DNA of 64,000 nt from Gammaproteobacteria bacterium (GTDB taxonomy: Bacteria; Pseudomonadota; Gammaproteobacteria; Competibacterales; Competibacteraceae), in assembly GCA_024234995.1 (NCBI GenBank), contig JACKNF010000001.1:434001-498000 (forward strand), written 5' to 3'. The notes under the pieces are model-generated. The model had not been told where the DNA came from. It saw nothing but the letters and a program-made list of their open reading frames with translations, and searched no databases. Positions 9,107 to 17,614 of the stretch are shown piece by piece. The translations under genes and the position numbers were made by a program. Position 1 is the first letter of the stretch. Every line of letters starts with the position of its first letter.

Positions 9107-10505
9107 GAGGTGATGGGAGCACCGTCATGCTCCAAAACAGCAAGGCTGGGGCGAAATGCAGGAACACCCGGTTGATGCTGGTGTATTCCACGGCCCATAG
9201 ATACGCCTCGGTCAAGAAAAACAGCACGAACAGCATGAGCAGCCCGGAACTGGTCACCATCATCCCCGCCAGCCGCCATGGTTCGGCAACCGCTCGCGGC
9301 AGACCGGCCAGCAGCGCAATCAGCAGTAGATAACCCAAAAGATGCCAGTTGCCGAGAATCAGCAGGTTACGAGCAACCGGCGCCCAGATATCATGGTAAT
9401 GCAGCTCGAACCGGCCCAGCAGCGGTAGCTGAATCACCGCGGGCGTTAGCCGGACTTCGCCCCAGCCGGCCACAGTGAAGACCACACCGCCGGCGGCGAA
9501 CCACAGCGCCAAAGCCAACAGGAACCCGCCCGCCAGCCAGAGCCAGTAGCGGCGCGGCGTCCACCCCGCCGCCGCTGCGGGAATCAGCAACAGTGCCCAG
9601 ACCCATCCTTCCCGTTTGATCCACGGACAGGCCAGCGCCAGCAGCAATGCTAAGATGCCTTGCCAGCGGTCGCCGGTCCGCGCCCATTGGAGCAGTGCGC
9701 AAACCGCCAGACCGAACACCGCCGCTAGCCACAGATCGGCATACCCTGCTAAAGCAACATGGGTATCCAGCACCGGCAGCGACAGCAACAGCCAAACGAA
9801 GATCAGCGCAGTCAGCGGCGCTGCGCCCCAGAGCCGGGCCTGTCCGTAAAAACCCAGTCCCAGCGCGGCGGCTGCGCCCAGCCAGGGCAAATGGGCCACC
9901 GGCTCATACCAGGCGCCGGAGGCCAGCGCCGGCCATAGCGCGAATAGCGACACTGCATCGGGATATTCCCAGGCATGGACGGTGTAGACCGAACCGCTCC
10001 CGTCCGCTAGCCAGCGCTCGGGACTGACGAAGGGGACCAGTTGCTGTAGCTCCGACCAGGTCCGCGCCCGCACTGCCCATGTGGTCCAGGCATCCCAGGG
10101 ATACAGCGGCCGCAACCAGACTTCCTGCGCCAACAAGAAGAAGCGCCCGCCCAGCCACGCCAGGAGAAGCAAAAAAATAACGTGTTGCCCTGTTCTGCTT
10201 AACGTCATCTTCTCTTGCAGCAGAAGGGGAGGAGGGGAGGGCGCACGCCTTCGCCATGCCAGTCCGCCGCCTGCCAGTCCCAGCAACGCGAGAACCAGGA
10301 CCGGCCCCGTAAAGTTGAGCGGCCCGCCTAGCATTGCCTGGACGCGCACGAGCAGGATGGCTGCTAGCAGTCCCAGGAAATAACCATAACCCAACGCCAA
10401 TGGCCAGCCGCCTGCGGACGTATCCCGCCATAATGCCCGCACCCACAGGCTCCCCGCCAGCCACGGAATGCCCAGTGCCAATGCCACTTGCAATCCTGCC
10501 ATCAC
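9042..10505 (-). CDS. Polytopic membrane protein, possibly a GT-C glycosyltransferase
   Basis: 487 residues with about ten hydrophobic segments. After the third or so there is a large, probably periplasmic loop with YPWDAWTTWAVRARTW and HAWEYPDAV; an acidic residue in an early loop is a hallmark of GT-C enzymes that use polyprenyl-phosphate sugars. I do not recognise a named family. It is last in a tightly packed leftward unit (3-base gap to the preceding gene). A lipid-phosphate sugar made by the GT2 at 6810 would be a natural donor, which is inference. A low-complexity proline-rich patch (RRRAPSPPPLLLQEK) lies in a loop. Confidence 0.6.
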   Translation of the reverse strand: MMAGLQVALALGIPWLAGSLWVRALWRDTSAGGWPLALGYGYFLGLLAAILLVRVQAMLGGPLNFTGPVLVLALLGLAGGGLAWRRRAPSPPPLLLQEKMTLSRTGQHVIFLLLLAWLGGRFFLLAQEVWLRPLYPWDAWTTWAVRARTWSELQQLVPFVSPERWLADGSGSVYTVHAWEYPDAVSLFALWPALASGAWYEPVAHLPWLGAAAALGLGFYGQARLWGAAPLTALIFVWLLLSLPVLDTHVALAGYADLWLAAVFGLAVCALLQWARTGDRWQGILALLLALACPWIKREGWVWALLLIPAAAAGWTPRRYWLWLAGGFLLALALWFAAGGVVFTVAGWGEVRLTPAVIQLPLLGRFELHYHDIWAPVARNLLILGNWHLLGYLLLIALLAGLPRAVAEPWRLAGMMVTSSGLLMLFVLFFLTEAYLWAVEYTSINRVFLHFAPALLFWSMTVLPSPLMAGSTRQEHGSQASIGDTDR

Positions 10506-10508
10506 CTG

Positions 10509-11714
10509 TCAGTCTCCACGCACCCGAAACAGCGCTCCCGATGGAGCCGAATACCGTATCTCGGCCGGCAGCCGTTGATTCTTCCATTCCAGCGCCTGCC
10601 CCTGACGGTCATAGCGCACGCCTGGCAGCGGCGCTAGAATCAGGACATAGTTGCCTTCACGCGCTTGATCCGGAGGGGGCGGCTGCGAAAATCCCATGTA
10701 ACCATTATGCGGCAGCAGATGGTAACGGGCGCGGCCCGCCAGAAACCCGGCAGGATCGTTGCTGACGATGAATAGCCGCACGGGCTGTTCCGGCAGCCGC
10801 CGCCGCACTTCGAGCAAGAACCGGTAAAATTCGCCATCCAGATCCGCCAGCCGCCGCCCGGTCATTTCTTTACCGGCAAAGCGCTCTACAGTCCGCTCCA
10901 GCCGCTTGGCCAGCTCCCACTGCCAGCGCAGATCCAGCAGGAACCAGCCAAACAAGAACAGAGCCGCGTAGGGCAGTAATGCGCCCGGCCGCCCGCGCGG
11001 CGGATTGAGGGCCGCATACAGCGCGCTGCTGAATCCGATCCATAACGCCACGATCAGCACCGGGGGGAACAGCGCGTCCAGCGGCGCGCCCGACGCGTAA
11101 TTGATCGATCGCTGGCTCCAATCCTCGAAGGCGCGCCATTCGTCCAGCGCCCAGCCCCATAGTTCCCTGGCCGTCAGCGGCGCGGCCTGCAATTCCAGCT
11201 GCTTGACCACCAGCGGCGTTGCGAAAGCACCGCGTACTGTCAAGCCGATAGCGGCAATCCGCCCTTGCCAGTGAGGTTCCGTTTCCAAATCGATCGTTCC
11301 TTGGCCGGTCAGCGGGAGTTGCCGTTGCCGCAATGTGCCCGGCTCAGCCAGAGTGACCCAGACTAACCACAGCTCACTGCCAGGCTCTAAGCCTTCTATG
11401 CCTTCTATCTGCCATGATAGCTGGCGAAACAGCGTTGCCCGGACCAGGCGTTCCACCAGCCCCTGCGCGGCCGCTTTTCCATCCGGCCCCGGCTGACGGA
11501 TTTCCAGACCGGCTGGAACCGGCCCGCCCTGGCCGCTGGCCAACTGTAGCCCGGTCCCGGTCAACCGCACCGGCGGCGCCACGACCGGCAATCCGCCCAT
11601 CCGGTAGAACAGCAGAATGGCGAGCACCGTCAGCCCGGCGCCCAGCGTCAATGCGGTCAACCATAGTAAAAACCGCTTCAAATGTTTGGCCGGATCAGCC
11701 GGCGTTTTCATCAA
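10509..11714 (-). CDS. Membrane protein of unknown function
   Basis: 401 residues. There is one hydrophobic segment near the N-terminus (about residues 14-37), then a large soluble region, two more segments (about 215-236 and 247-265), and a charged C-terminal domain ending in SAPSGALFRVRGD. No known motif is seen. It lies between an epimerase (20-base overlap) and a polytopic membrane protein in a glycan operon, suggesting a part in glycan assembly or envelope localisation. I do not recognise the family. Confidence 0.6.
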   Translation of the reverse strand: MMKTPADPAKHLKRFLLWLTALTLGAGLTVLAILLFYRMGGLPVVAPPVRLTGTGLQLASGQGGPVPAGLEIRQPGPDGKAAAQGLVERLVRATLFRQLSWQIEGIEGLEPGSELWLVWVTLAEPGTLRQRQLPLTGQGTIDLETEPHWQGRIAAIGLTVRGAFATPLVVKQLELQAAPLTARELWGWALDEWRAFEDWSQRSINYASGAPLDALFPPVLIVALWIGFSSALYAALNPPRGRPGALLPYAALFLFGWFLLDLRWQWELAKRLERTVERFAGKEMTGRRLADLDGEFYRFLLEVRRRLPEQPVRLFIVSNDPAGFLAGRARYHLLPHNGYMGFSQPPPPDQAREGNYVLILAPLPGVRYDRQGQALEWKNQRLPAEIRYSAPSGALFRVRGD

Positions 11715-12744
11715 CGTCGTTCCTTGTCATTTCTTGCAATAACCCAGGCAAGGCACGCTCCAGATCCCAGACGGGCTGGTAGCCCAGTTCATTGACAATC
11801 CGCCGGGAATCAAAACAGGCCCAGCCCAGCAGTTTATCCAGCATCGCCGACATCTTAGGCTCGCGGCGGCCGATCAGCCAGCACAGGCGGTCCGCCAGTT
11901 TCGCCCCGCCTCCTAACACGGCTGCCGGAACGGCCCAGCGCGGTACAGGACGGCCCAGCGCCTGACGGATCAATTGATACAGTTCCCGTCCCGAGTACGG
12001 CCGGCCATCGGTGACGAAATAGGTCTGGCCAGCAGCGGCAGGATGAGCGGCCGCCAGCAGCAACGCCTGAATGACATCATCGGCATGGACCAGCGACCGG
12101 CGATTGCCCGTCTCCGGCAACGGCGGCAGCCAGCCCCGGCGCATCGCTGCAATCAGCCGCGCTAAATTGGCCTTCATTCCCGGCCCATAGACCAGCGCAG
12201 GCCGTAGATTGACCGTATGCATTCCCGATTCACGCCCCACGGCCAACACGCGCTCCTCAGCAGCGCGCTTAGCCTGACCGTATGGCGTGTCCGGCGCGGC
12301 ATCCCAGTCTTCACCGGCGCAATGCGGGCCGGGATCGCCGGTGGCCTTGACGCTGCTGAGAAATACGCATCGCTGAACCCCTGCCGCGTGCGCGGCATCC
12401 ATTAAATGAAATGTCCCCACAGCATTCACAGCCCAATGCCGGGCTGCAACCTCTGGCGCGTCGCGGGCATCGGCATGCGCGAAGCCCGCGATGTGAAACA
12501 CCGTGTCGATTTCCGTACAGGCACGGGCTAGGCTGGCCGGGCTGGCTAAATCGCCAGCAGCTATTTCCACGTCCTGCGGATTCCAGGAATCCCGGTTCCT
12601 GATGCCCGGTGCTCTCGTCAACACGCGCAACCGCGCCCCCTGTTCTCTGAGTGCAGCGGCCAGCCGGCGGCCAATGAACCCGGTTGCGCCCGTGACCAAT
12701 ACCGGACGGTTCTGAAAAAATTCCCCGCTTACCACCAGCGCCAT
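11695..12744 (-). CDS. NAD-dependent epimerase/dehydratase (SDR family)
   Basis: 349 residues of the extended short-chain dehydrogenase type. The Rossmann motif GATGFIGRRLA is near residue 19. VFLSSVKATGD and YGQAKRAAEERVL supply the Ser/Thr-Tyr-x3-Lys catalytic set, followed by LRPALVYGPGM. It probably modifies a nucleotide sugar or lipid-linked sugar (4-epimerase or 4-reductase). It overlaps the preceding methyltransferase-glycosyltransferase gene by 16 bases and the following gene by 20, so it belongs to the leftward operon. Confidence 0.85.
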   Translation of the reverse strand: MALVVSGEFFQNRPVLVTGATGFIGRRLAAALREQGARLRVLTRAPGIRNRDSWNPQDVEIAAGDLASPASLARACTEIDTVFHIAGFAHADARDAPEVAARHWAVNAVGTFHLMDAAHAAGVQRCVFLSSVKATGDPGPHCAGEDWDAAPDTPYGQAKRAAEERVLAVGRESGMHTVNLRPALVYGPGMKANLARLIAAMRRGWLPPLPETGNRRSLVHADDVIQALLLAAAHPAAAGQTYFVTDGRPYSGRELYQLIRQALGRPVPRWAVPAAVLGGGAKLADRLCWLIGRREPKMSAMLDKLLGWACFDSRRIVNELGYQPVWDLERALPGLLQEMTRNDVDENAG

Positions 12745-14348
12745 CCATGCTGATAGAAGAACCGCACGGCCGCGCGTAGAAACAGACCGATATGGCGCAG
12801 TCCTTTGCGGGCGGCATGACCGCCCAGGTGAACGATCCGCACCTGCGGCACATACGCTAGCCGCGTCACCGCCGCTAAGCGCAGGCTCAAGTCAAAATCC
12901 TCGAAATAGAGAAAATAATCCGGGCGGAAGCCCTCCACCTGTTCCAGCGCTGCCCGCTGGCATAGCATAAAACAGCCGCTGGCAATGGGCGGGTCCCACA
13001 ACACGCTATCATCATTCATCTGATCGCGCAGTTCATAGCGATCCAGCCGGGTTTGCCACCGGTGCCGCAGCCAAGCCGGGGCAAAGCCGCGCAGCGCCAG
13101 ATCCAGCACGGTTGGATAGCGCTTGCACAGGTATTGCCGCCGCCCTTGGCCATCTCGCGCCGCAGGTGCGATCAGACCAGCTTCCGGATGCGCCGCCAGA
13201 AACGCCAGCCCCTCGCTTAAGGCATCCTCTTCCACCAGTACGTCGGGATTGAGAATCAGATGAACGCTCCCCTTGCCCCGGAAAAACGCCAGATTATGAC
13301 CGGCCCCGTAGCCGGCATTGCCTTGCCCGCTCAGTAATTCCACAGCTGCCGGCAAGTCTGCGGCATGCAATATCGCCTGCAATGGCTTCCGCCAGCCGGA
13401 ACCGGGGCCATTATCGATTAACGTGAGATGCGCTTCAGCCAGCAACCCGCGCTGTTTAGCATGACGTAACGCCCGGTTCAAATGCGCCAGCATGGTTGCC
13501 AGCACCGCCAGATCGGGGGAATAGGTGACGATCGCGATCGACAGCGCAGAATTCGAGGAAGCCGCCTGCCGTGCTGCTAGCGTCGCTTGGGCGGCTGCCA
13601 CGGCCTCCGCAGGAACCTGCTCAGCCGTCTCTCCCGCATGGGCGGCGGGGACCGCGGTCACGAGAAACTGATAGACCAGCGCCTCAGGCCGGTCAAGCAA
13701 GGCGTGAATCATGGCTGGCGGCAATGTTTCAGCCCAACCGCTGCCGCTCCAGGCATTGGCAAACTCGGAATGACGCAGATCCATGACGGTCGCGTCCAGC
13801 GCCACTGGCCGTAACCCGCAGGTTTCCAGCAGCTGGAGTAAAGAAGTCCGGGTGAAAAAGCGGAGATGGGTTTCGTCAAGCAGACCTTCGGGCCGGTAGC
13901 GGAAATCACCGGCTAGCAATTCGGCGATTAAACCCGCGTAAGCCACATTCGGAACCGACAGTAACACCCGGCCGTCCGCTGCCAGTAGCCCCGGTAATTG
14001 CGCCAGTAAATCACCGGGTTGGCGCAGGTGCTCCAGGATGTCGGCGCAAATGATGAAATCGTACTGCAAGCCGGCGAAACAGCCGGTCAGCGTGAGCTGC
14101 TCCAGATCGGCGCATTCCAGGTGGCGGTACCAGGGCACAGCTTCGGCAACCGCGGCGGGATGGCATTCAACCCCATCGGTCACACAATGCAGCACTTCCG
14201 TTAGATAGCGGCCGAGAACGCCCGGACCGGCCCCCAAATCCAATACCCGGCTACCGGGAGGGATCAGGCGCGCGAACCTGGCCAGCGAATCCTGACCGTT
14301 CGGGTCCAGGGTGCGATGGTAAACGTGAGCTGTGTGAGCAATCATCAT
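12729..14348 (-). CDS. Fused SAM-methyltransferase and GT2 glycosyltransferase
   Basis: 539 residues in two parts. Residues ~1-210 form a class I methyltransferase with SRVLDLGAGPGVLGRYL, DFIICADILEHL and VLLSVPNVAYAGL. After a linker, residues ~270-539 form a GT2 domain of the rhamnosyltransferase-like type, with LSIAIVTYSP, LILNPDVLVEEDAL, PIASGCFMLCQRAAL and YFLYFEDFDLSLRL. Such fusions allow addition and capping or modification of a sugar by one protein. It follows the GT2 gene ending at 14365 by 16 bases in the same operon. Confidence 0.85.
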   Translation of the reverse strand: MMIAHTAHVYHRTLDPNGQDSLARFARLIPPGSRVLDLGAGPGVLGRYLTEVLHCVTDGVECHPAAVAEAVPWYRHLECADLEQLTLTGCFAGLQYDFIICADILEHLRQPGDLLAQLPGLLAADGRVLLSVPNVAYAGLIAELLAGDFRYRPEGLLDETHLRFFTRTSLLQLLETCGLRPVALDATVMDLRHSEFANAWSGSGWAETLPPAMIHALLDRPEALVYQFLVTAVPAAHAGETAEQVPAEAVAAAQATLAARQAASSNSALSIAIVTYSPDLAVLATMLAHLNRALRHAKQRGLLAEAHLTLIDNGPGSGWRKPLQAILHAADLPAAVELLSGQGNAGYGAGHNLAFFRGKGSVHLILNPDVLVEEDALSEGLAFLAAHPEAGLIAPAARDGQGRRQYLCKRYPTVLDLALRGFAPAWLRHRWQTRLDRYELRDQMNDDSVLWDPPIASGCFMLCQRAALEQVEGFRPDYFLYFEDFDLSLRLAAVTRLAYVPQVRIVHLGGHAARKGLRHIGLFLRAAVRFFYQHGWRWW

Positions 14349-14364
14349 GCAATATCATCCTGTA

Positions 14365-15510
14365 TCAGCCGCCGCCGCGCCGGTAGAGCGCCCGCCAGTC
14401 CCGGCTCATCATTTGGCGCAGAACGCCGGTGGAAATCCGGCGTCCGGCCTGAATCGCGCGCCGCTGCCGCCAGCAGCGCGGCAAACCCCGCAAAGCGTCC
14501 CATTTAGCGCGCAGCAGGACGCTGCTTTCTCCGCGCCGGGCGTACCACAGCACGGAAGCCAAATTGAGTAACAAATGGTGCAGCAAGTACCGCCAGAGCA
14601 AGGAGCCAGGCATATTTTTGCACCAGGTCCACACTAAGTTGCGATGGCCATGATAGAGCGAAAATGGGCTGCGCCGGCCCGTCACTGCCGAGCCGACATG
14701 CCGGACCACTGCGTCCGGCGCATACCAGCAATGATAGCCAAGCAGCCGCAGCCGGAATCCCAGATCGACATCCTCGAAATAGCAAAAGTAGTCCTCATCG
14801 AAGCCGCCCGCTTCGAAAAACGCCGCGCGCCGGTACAAGGCTGCTGCCGCACAAGGGGCGAAAATCTCTCCCGCCTCCGCTTCGCCATCCACCACCCGCC
14901 GGCCATGATCGCGCCGCCAAGCCAGGCCGCTGACGTGATAGACATCGCCTGTGCCATCCAACCGTCCGGGGTCGCGGGCATCCACCAGGCGGGCGCCAAA
15001 ACTGGCGCAATCGGGATGCGCCTTCACCGCCGCGAGCCAGCGCTCCAGCCAATCCGGCGCCGGGAAGGCATCGGGATTGAGCAGGGCCAGCCATTCCACA
15101 TCGCCCGCCCAGCGGGCCGCAAGATTGTTGGCGGCGGCGAATCCCCGGTTTTGATCCAGCTTCACCCAGGTTACTTCAGGATAATGGCGTTCCAGCCCAT
15201 CGATAGAGCCGTCACAACTGGCGTTATCTACGACGATCACCCGTGCTGGACGGCAGGTCTGGAGATGCAAATGGCGCAGACATTCGCCTAGCAGTGATCC
15301 GCTATTGAAGTTAACAATCAGTACCGCCACGCGGGCTGCTGTTTCCCGCTGCCCCTGGTCCGGTTTCACATCGGCCGGTAATGCCATAGAATACGCATCA
15401 TTCAAAAGACTGTTTCCAGCAGGATTGCCACAATAGCCGCTACATCCAGCCGAAATCAACCTCGCTGCCTTCGCCCCTACCGCTTGCAGAATCTTACCCA
15501 ATAACCTCAT
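14365..15510 (-). CDS. GT2 glycosyltransferase (rhamnosyltransferase-like)
   Basis: GT-A glycosyltransferase with VAVLIVNFNSGSLLGECLRHL, RVIVVDNASCDGSIDGL, NRGFAAANN, LLNPDAFPAPDWL, FFEAGGFDEDYFCYFEDVDLGFRL, a typical layout for surface-polysaccharide rhamnosyl or related transferases. The recorded ATG at 15510 shares the bases CATG with the start of the opposite gene. A later in-frame ATG at about 15387 (MALPADVKP) would leave ~120 bases between the genes and removes a poorly conserved N-terminal stretch, so it may be the true start. First gene of the leftward operon 15510-9042. Confidence 0.85.
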   Translation of the reverse strand: MRLLGKILQAVGAKAARLISAGCSGYCGNPAGNSLLNDAYSMALPADVKPDQGQRETAARVAVLIVNFNSGSLLGECLRHLHLQTCRPARVIVVDNASCDGSIDGLERHYPEVTWVKLDQNRGFAAANNLAARWAGDVEWLALLNPDAFPAPDWLERWLAAVKAHPDCASFGARLVDARDPGRLDGTGDVYHVSGLAWRRDHGRRVVDGEAEAGEIFAPCAAAALYRRAAFFEAGGFDEDYFCYFEDVDLGFRLRLLGYHCWYAPDAVVRHVGSAVTGRRSPFSLYHGHRNLVWTWCKNMPGSLLWRYLLHHLLLNLASVLWYARRGESSVLLRAKWDALRGLPRCWRQRRAIQAGRRISTGVLRQMMSRDWRALYRRGGG

Positions 15511-17614
15511 GCCCAGCAGAATCCGGGTCCTGGCCAGCCGGACCGCCCGTTCCTTCTATCGCCGATTGCCGTTGCCATTGCCGGTTAAGTGGCGTCTGAA
15601 ATCATTTTTATACCGCCATTTCGGGTTGTTGCTTAAGGACAGCGCCAATTATCAACAGTGGCTGGCGCAAACCGCCGCGGCCCAGTCTGCGACGGTGAGA
15701 ACATCCGGTCCCGTTGCCTCGTTGCCGCCGCACCCTGTTCCACCGCCGATGTTGGATATTGGCCCGGAAGGCGTTGCCGGTCTGGCGGCGGCGCTCCGCT
15801 TCGTTGTACCCGAAGAACCCGAAGTTTCAATCATTATTCCGGCATACAATCATATTGAGTACACGATCCGCTGCCTGGCGGCAATCCAGCGTTGTCCATC
15901 CGAAGCCGCCTGCGAAATCATTGTCGTAGACGATGCCTCCAGCGATGCAACCGGATCGCTGCTCAGTTGCATCCCGGGATTGCGCTACGTCCGCAATCCG
16001 GAGAATCAGGGTTTCCTGCGCACCGCCAATCGTGGCGCCGGATTGGCCCAGGGCCGCTATCTGCTATTGCTGAACAATGATACCCAGGTGCAACCCGGCT
16101 GGCTGGATCGCCTGCTGGATACCTTCACCACGGTGCCGGAAACTGGCATCGCCGGCGCTAAGCTGATCTATCCCAGCGGCCACCTGCAGGAAGCCGGGGC
16201 CGCGCTGCGCCCGGATGGAACAGTCGATCTCATTGGCCTGAACGATGATCCGGCCAAACCGCTGTACAATGGTGTTCCACGGAGCGTGGATCATTGTTCC
16301 GGGGCTTGCCTGCTGATCAAAACAGCGCTGTTCCGGGAACTGGGCGGCTTCGACGAGCGTTACGCGCCTGCGTACTACGAGGACTGTGACCTATCGCTGC
16401 GGGTGATCGAGCGGGGCCTAAAGGTGATCTACCAGCCGGCTGCGGAAGTCATTCATCACCTTAGCATCACGACGGACCAGGACGGTCACAAATTGCAGCA
16501 AATCGAACGCAACCGGGCGATCTATCTGGAGCGCTGGCGTAAAGTCCTCAAGGCCCGCGACCGGGTCCGGCTGATCGCCTTCTATCTGCCCCAGTATCAT
16601 CCGATCCCGGAGAACGACCATTGGTGGGGTAAGGGTTTCACCGAGTGGACCAATGTCACCAAAGCCATCCCCAATTTCACTGGCCATTATCAGCCGCGCC
16701 TGCCTGCTGATTTAGGCTTCTACGACTTGCGGGTTCCTGAAGTCCGCGACGAACAGGCTACCCTGGCCCGGCAATATGGGATCTATGGCTTCTGTTATTA
16801 CTATTACTGGTTCGCTGGCAAGCGCCTGCTGAACCGGCCACTGGACGAAGTGGTGCAATCCGGTCATCCAGACTTTCCTTTCTGCGTCTGCTGGGCCAAT
16901 GAAAACTGGAGCCGGCGCTGGGATGGTCTTGACACCGAAATCCTGATTGCCCAAGAGCATTCTGATAAAGATGATTTGAGCTTTATCCGTACCTTGGAAC
17001 CTGCTCTGCGTGACCGGCGTTATATCCGCGTCAACGATCGGCCGCTGTTGCTGGTTTACCGCCCGAACCTGCTGCCGGACCCCGCCCGGACCGCTGATCT
17101 CTGGCGGCGATCCTGCCAGGCGTCAGGGCTGGGTGAATTGTATCTAGCAGCCGTGCAAAGCTTTGGAGTCACTGACGATCCGCGCAGCTTTGGCTTCGAC
17201 GCCGCAGTGGAATTCCCGCCGCATGCCATGGCGATCATGGCCGAGCGGCCAGCGGAGATGCTAAATCCTGATTTCCAGGGCATATTTTATGACTACCCAG
17301 CGACCGCTGATTTTTTCATGAACCGGCCACCGATGCCTTACCCGTTTTTCCGCACCGCCATGCCGTCTTGGGATAATACGGCCCGCCGTCAAGATACCAG
17401 CAACATTTTTCTGCATGCCGAGCCTGTATATTACGAGCGCTGGCTAAAGCGGCTGGTCGAGGAAACCCGCTGGTTCCGGGAGGGGGATGAACGGTTGTTA
17501 TTCGTCAATGCCTGGAATGAATGGGCTGAAGGTACCCATCTGGAGCCGGATCGCCAGTATGGCCACCGTTACCTGGAAGCCACGCGGAATGCTTTGGGAT
17601 CACTGCGATGTTAG
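15509..17614 (+). CDS. GT2 glycosyltransferase fused to a WbsX (GH99-like) domain
   Basis: 701 residues. A short helical N-terminus (VKWRLKSFLYRHFGLLL) leads into a GT2 domain at about residues 100-330: EVSIIIPAYNHIEYT, IIVVDDASSDAT, LLLNNDTQVQPGW and YYEDCDLSLRV. From ~350 the protein becomes a WbsX-type domain: VRLIAFYLPQYHPIPEND, WWGKGFTEWTNV, YGFCYYYYWFAGKRLL, FCVCWANENWSRRWDG, and near the end LFVNAWNEWAEGTHLEPD. WbsX domains are found in O-antigen and glycan loci and are related to GH99 glycosidases. The next gene overlaps by 7 bases. Confidence 0.9.
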   Translation: MPSRIRVLASRTARSFYRRLPLPLPVKWRLKSFLYRHFGLLLKDSANYQQWLAQTAAAQSATVRTSGPVASLPPHPVPPPMLDIGPEGVAGLAAALRFVVPEEPEVSIIIPAYNHIEYTIRCLAAIQRCPSEAACEIIVVDDASSDATGSLLSCIPGLRYVRNPENQGFLRTANRGAGLAQGRYLLLLNNDTQVQPGWLDRLLDTFTTVPETGIAGAKLIYPSGHLQEAGAALRPDGTVDLIGLNDDPAKPLYNGVPRSVDHCSGACLLIKTALFRELGGFDERYAPAYYEDCDLSLRVIERGLKVIYQPAAEVIHHLSITTDQDGHKLQQIERNRAIYLERWRKVLKARDRVRLIAFYLPQYHPIPENDHWWGKGFTEWTNVTKAIPNFTGHYQPRLPADLGFYDLRVPEVRDEQATLARQYGIYGFCYYYYWFAGKRLLNRPLDEVVQSGHPDFPFCVCWANENWSRRWDGLDTEILIAQEHSDKDDLSFIRTLEPALRDRRYIRVNDRPLLLVYRPNLLPDPARTADLWRRSCQASGLGELYLAAVQSFGVTDDPRSFGFDAAVEFPPHAMAIMAERPAEMLNPDFQGIFYDYPATADFFMNRPPMPYPFFRTAMPSWDNTARRQDTSNIFLHAEPVYYERWLKRLVEETRWFREGDERLLFVNAWNEWAEGTHLEPDRQYGHRYLEATRNALGSLRC

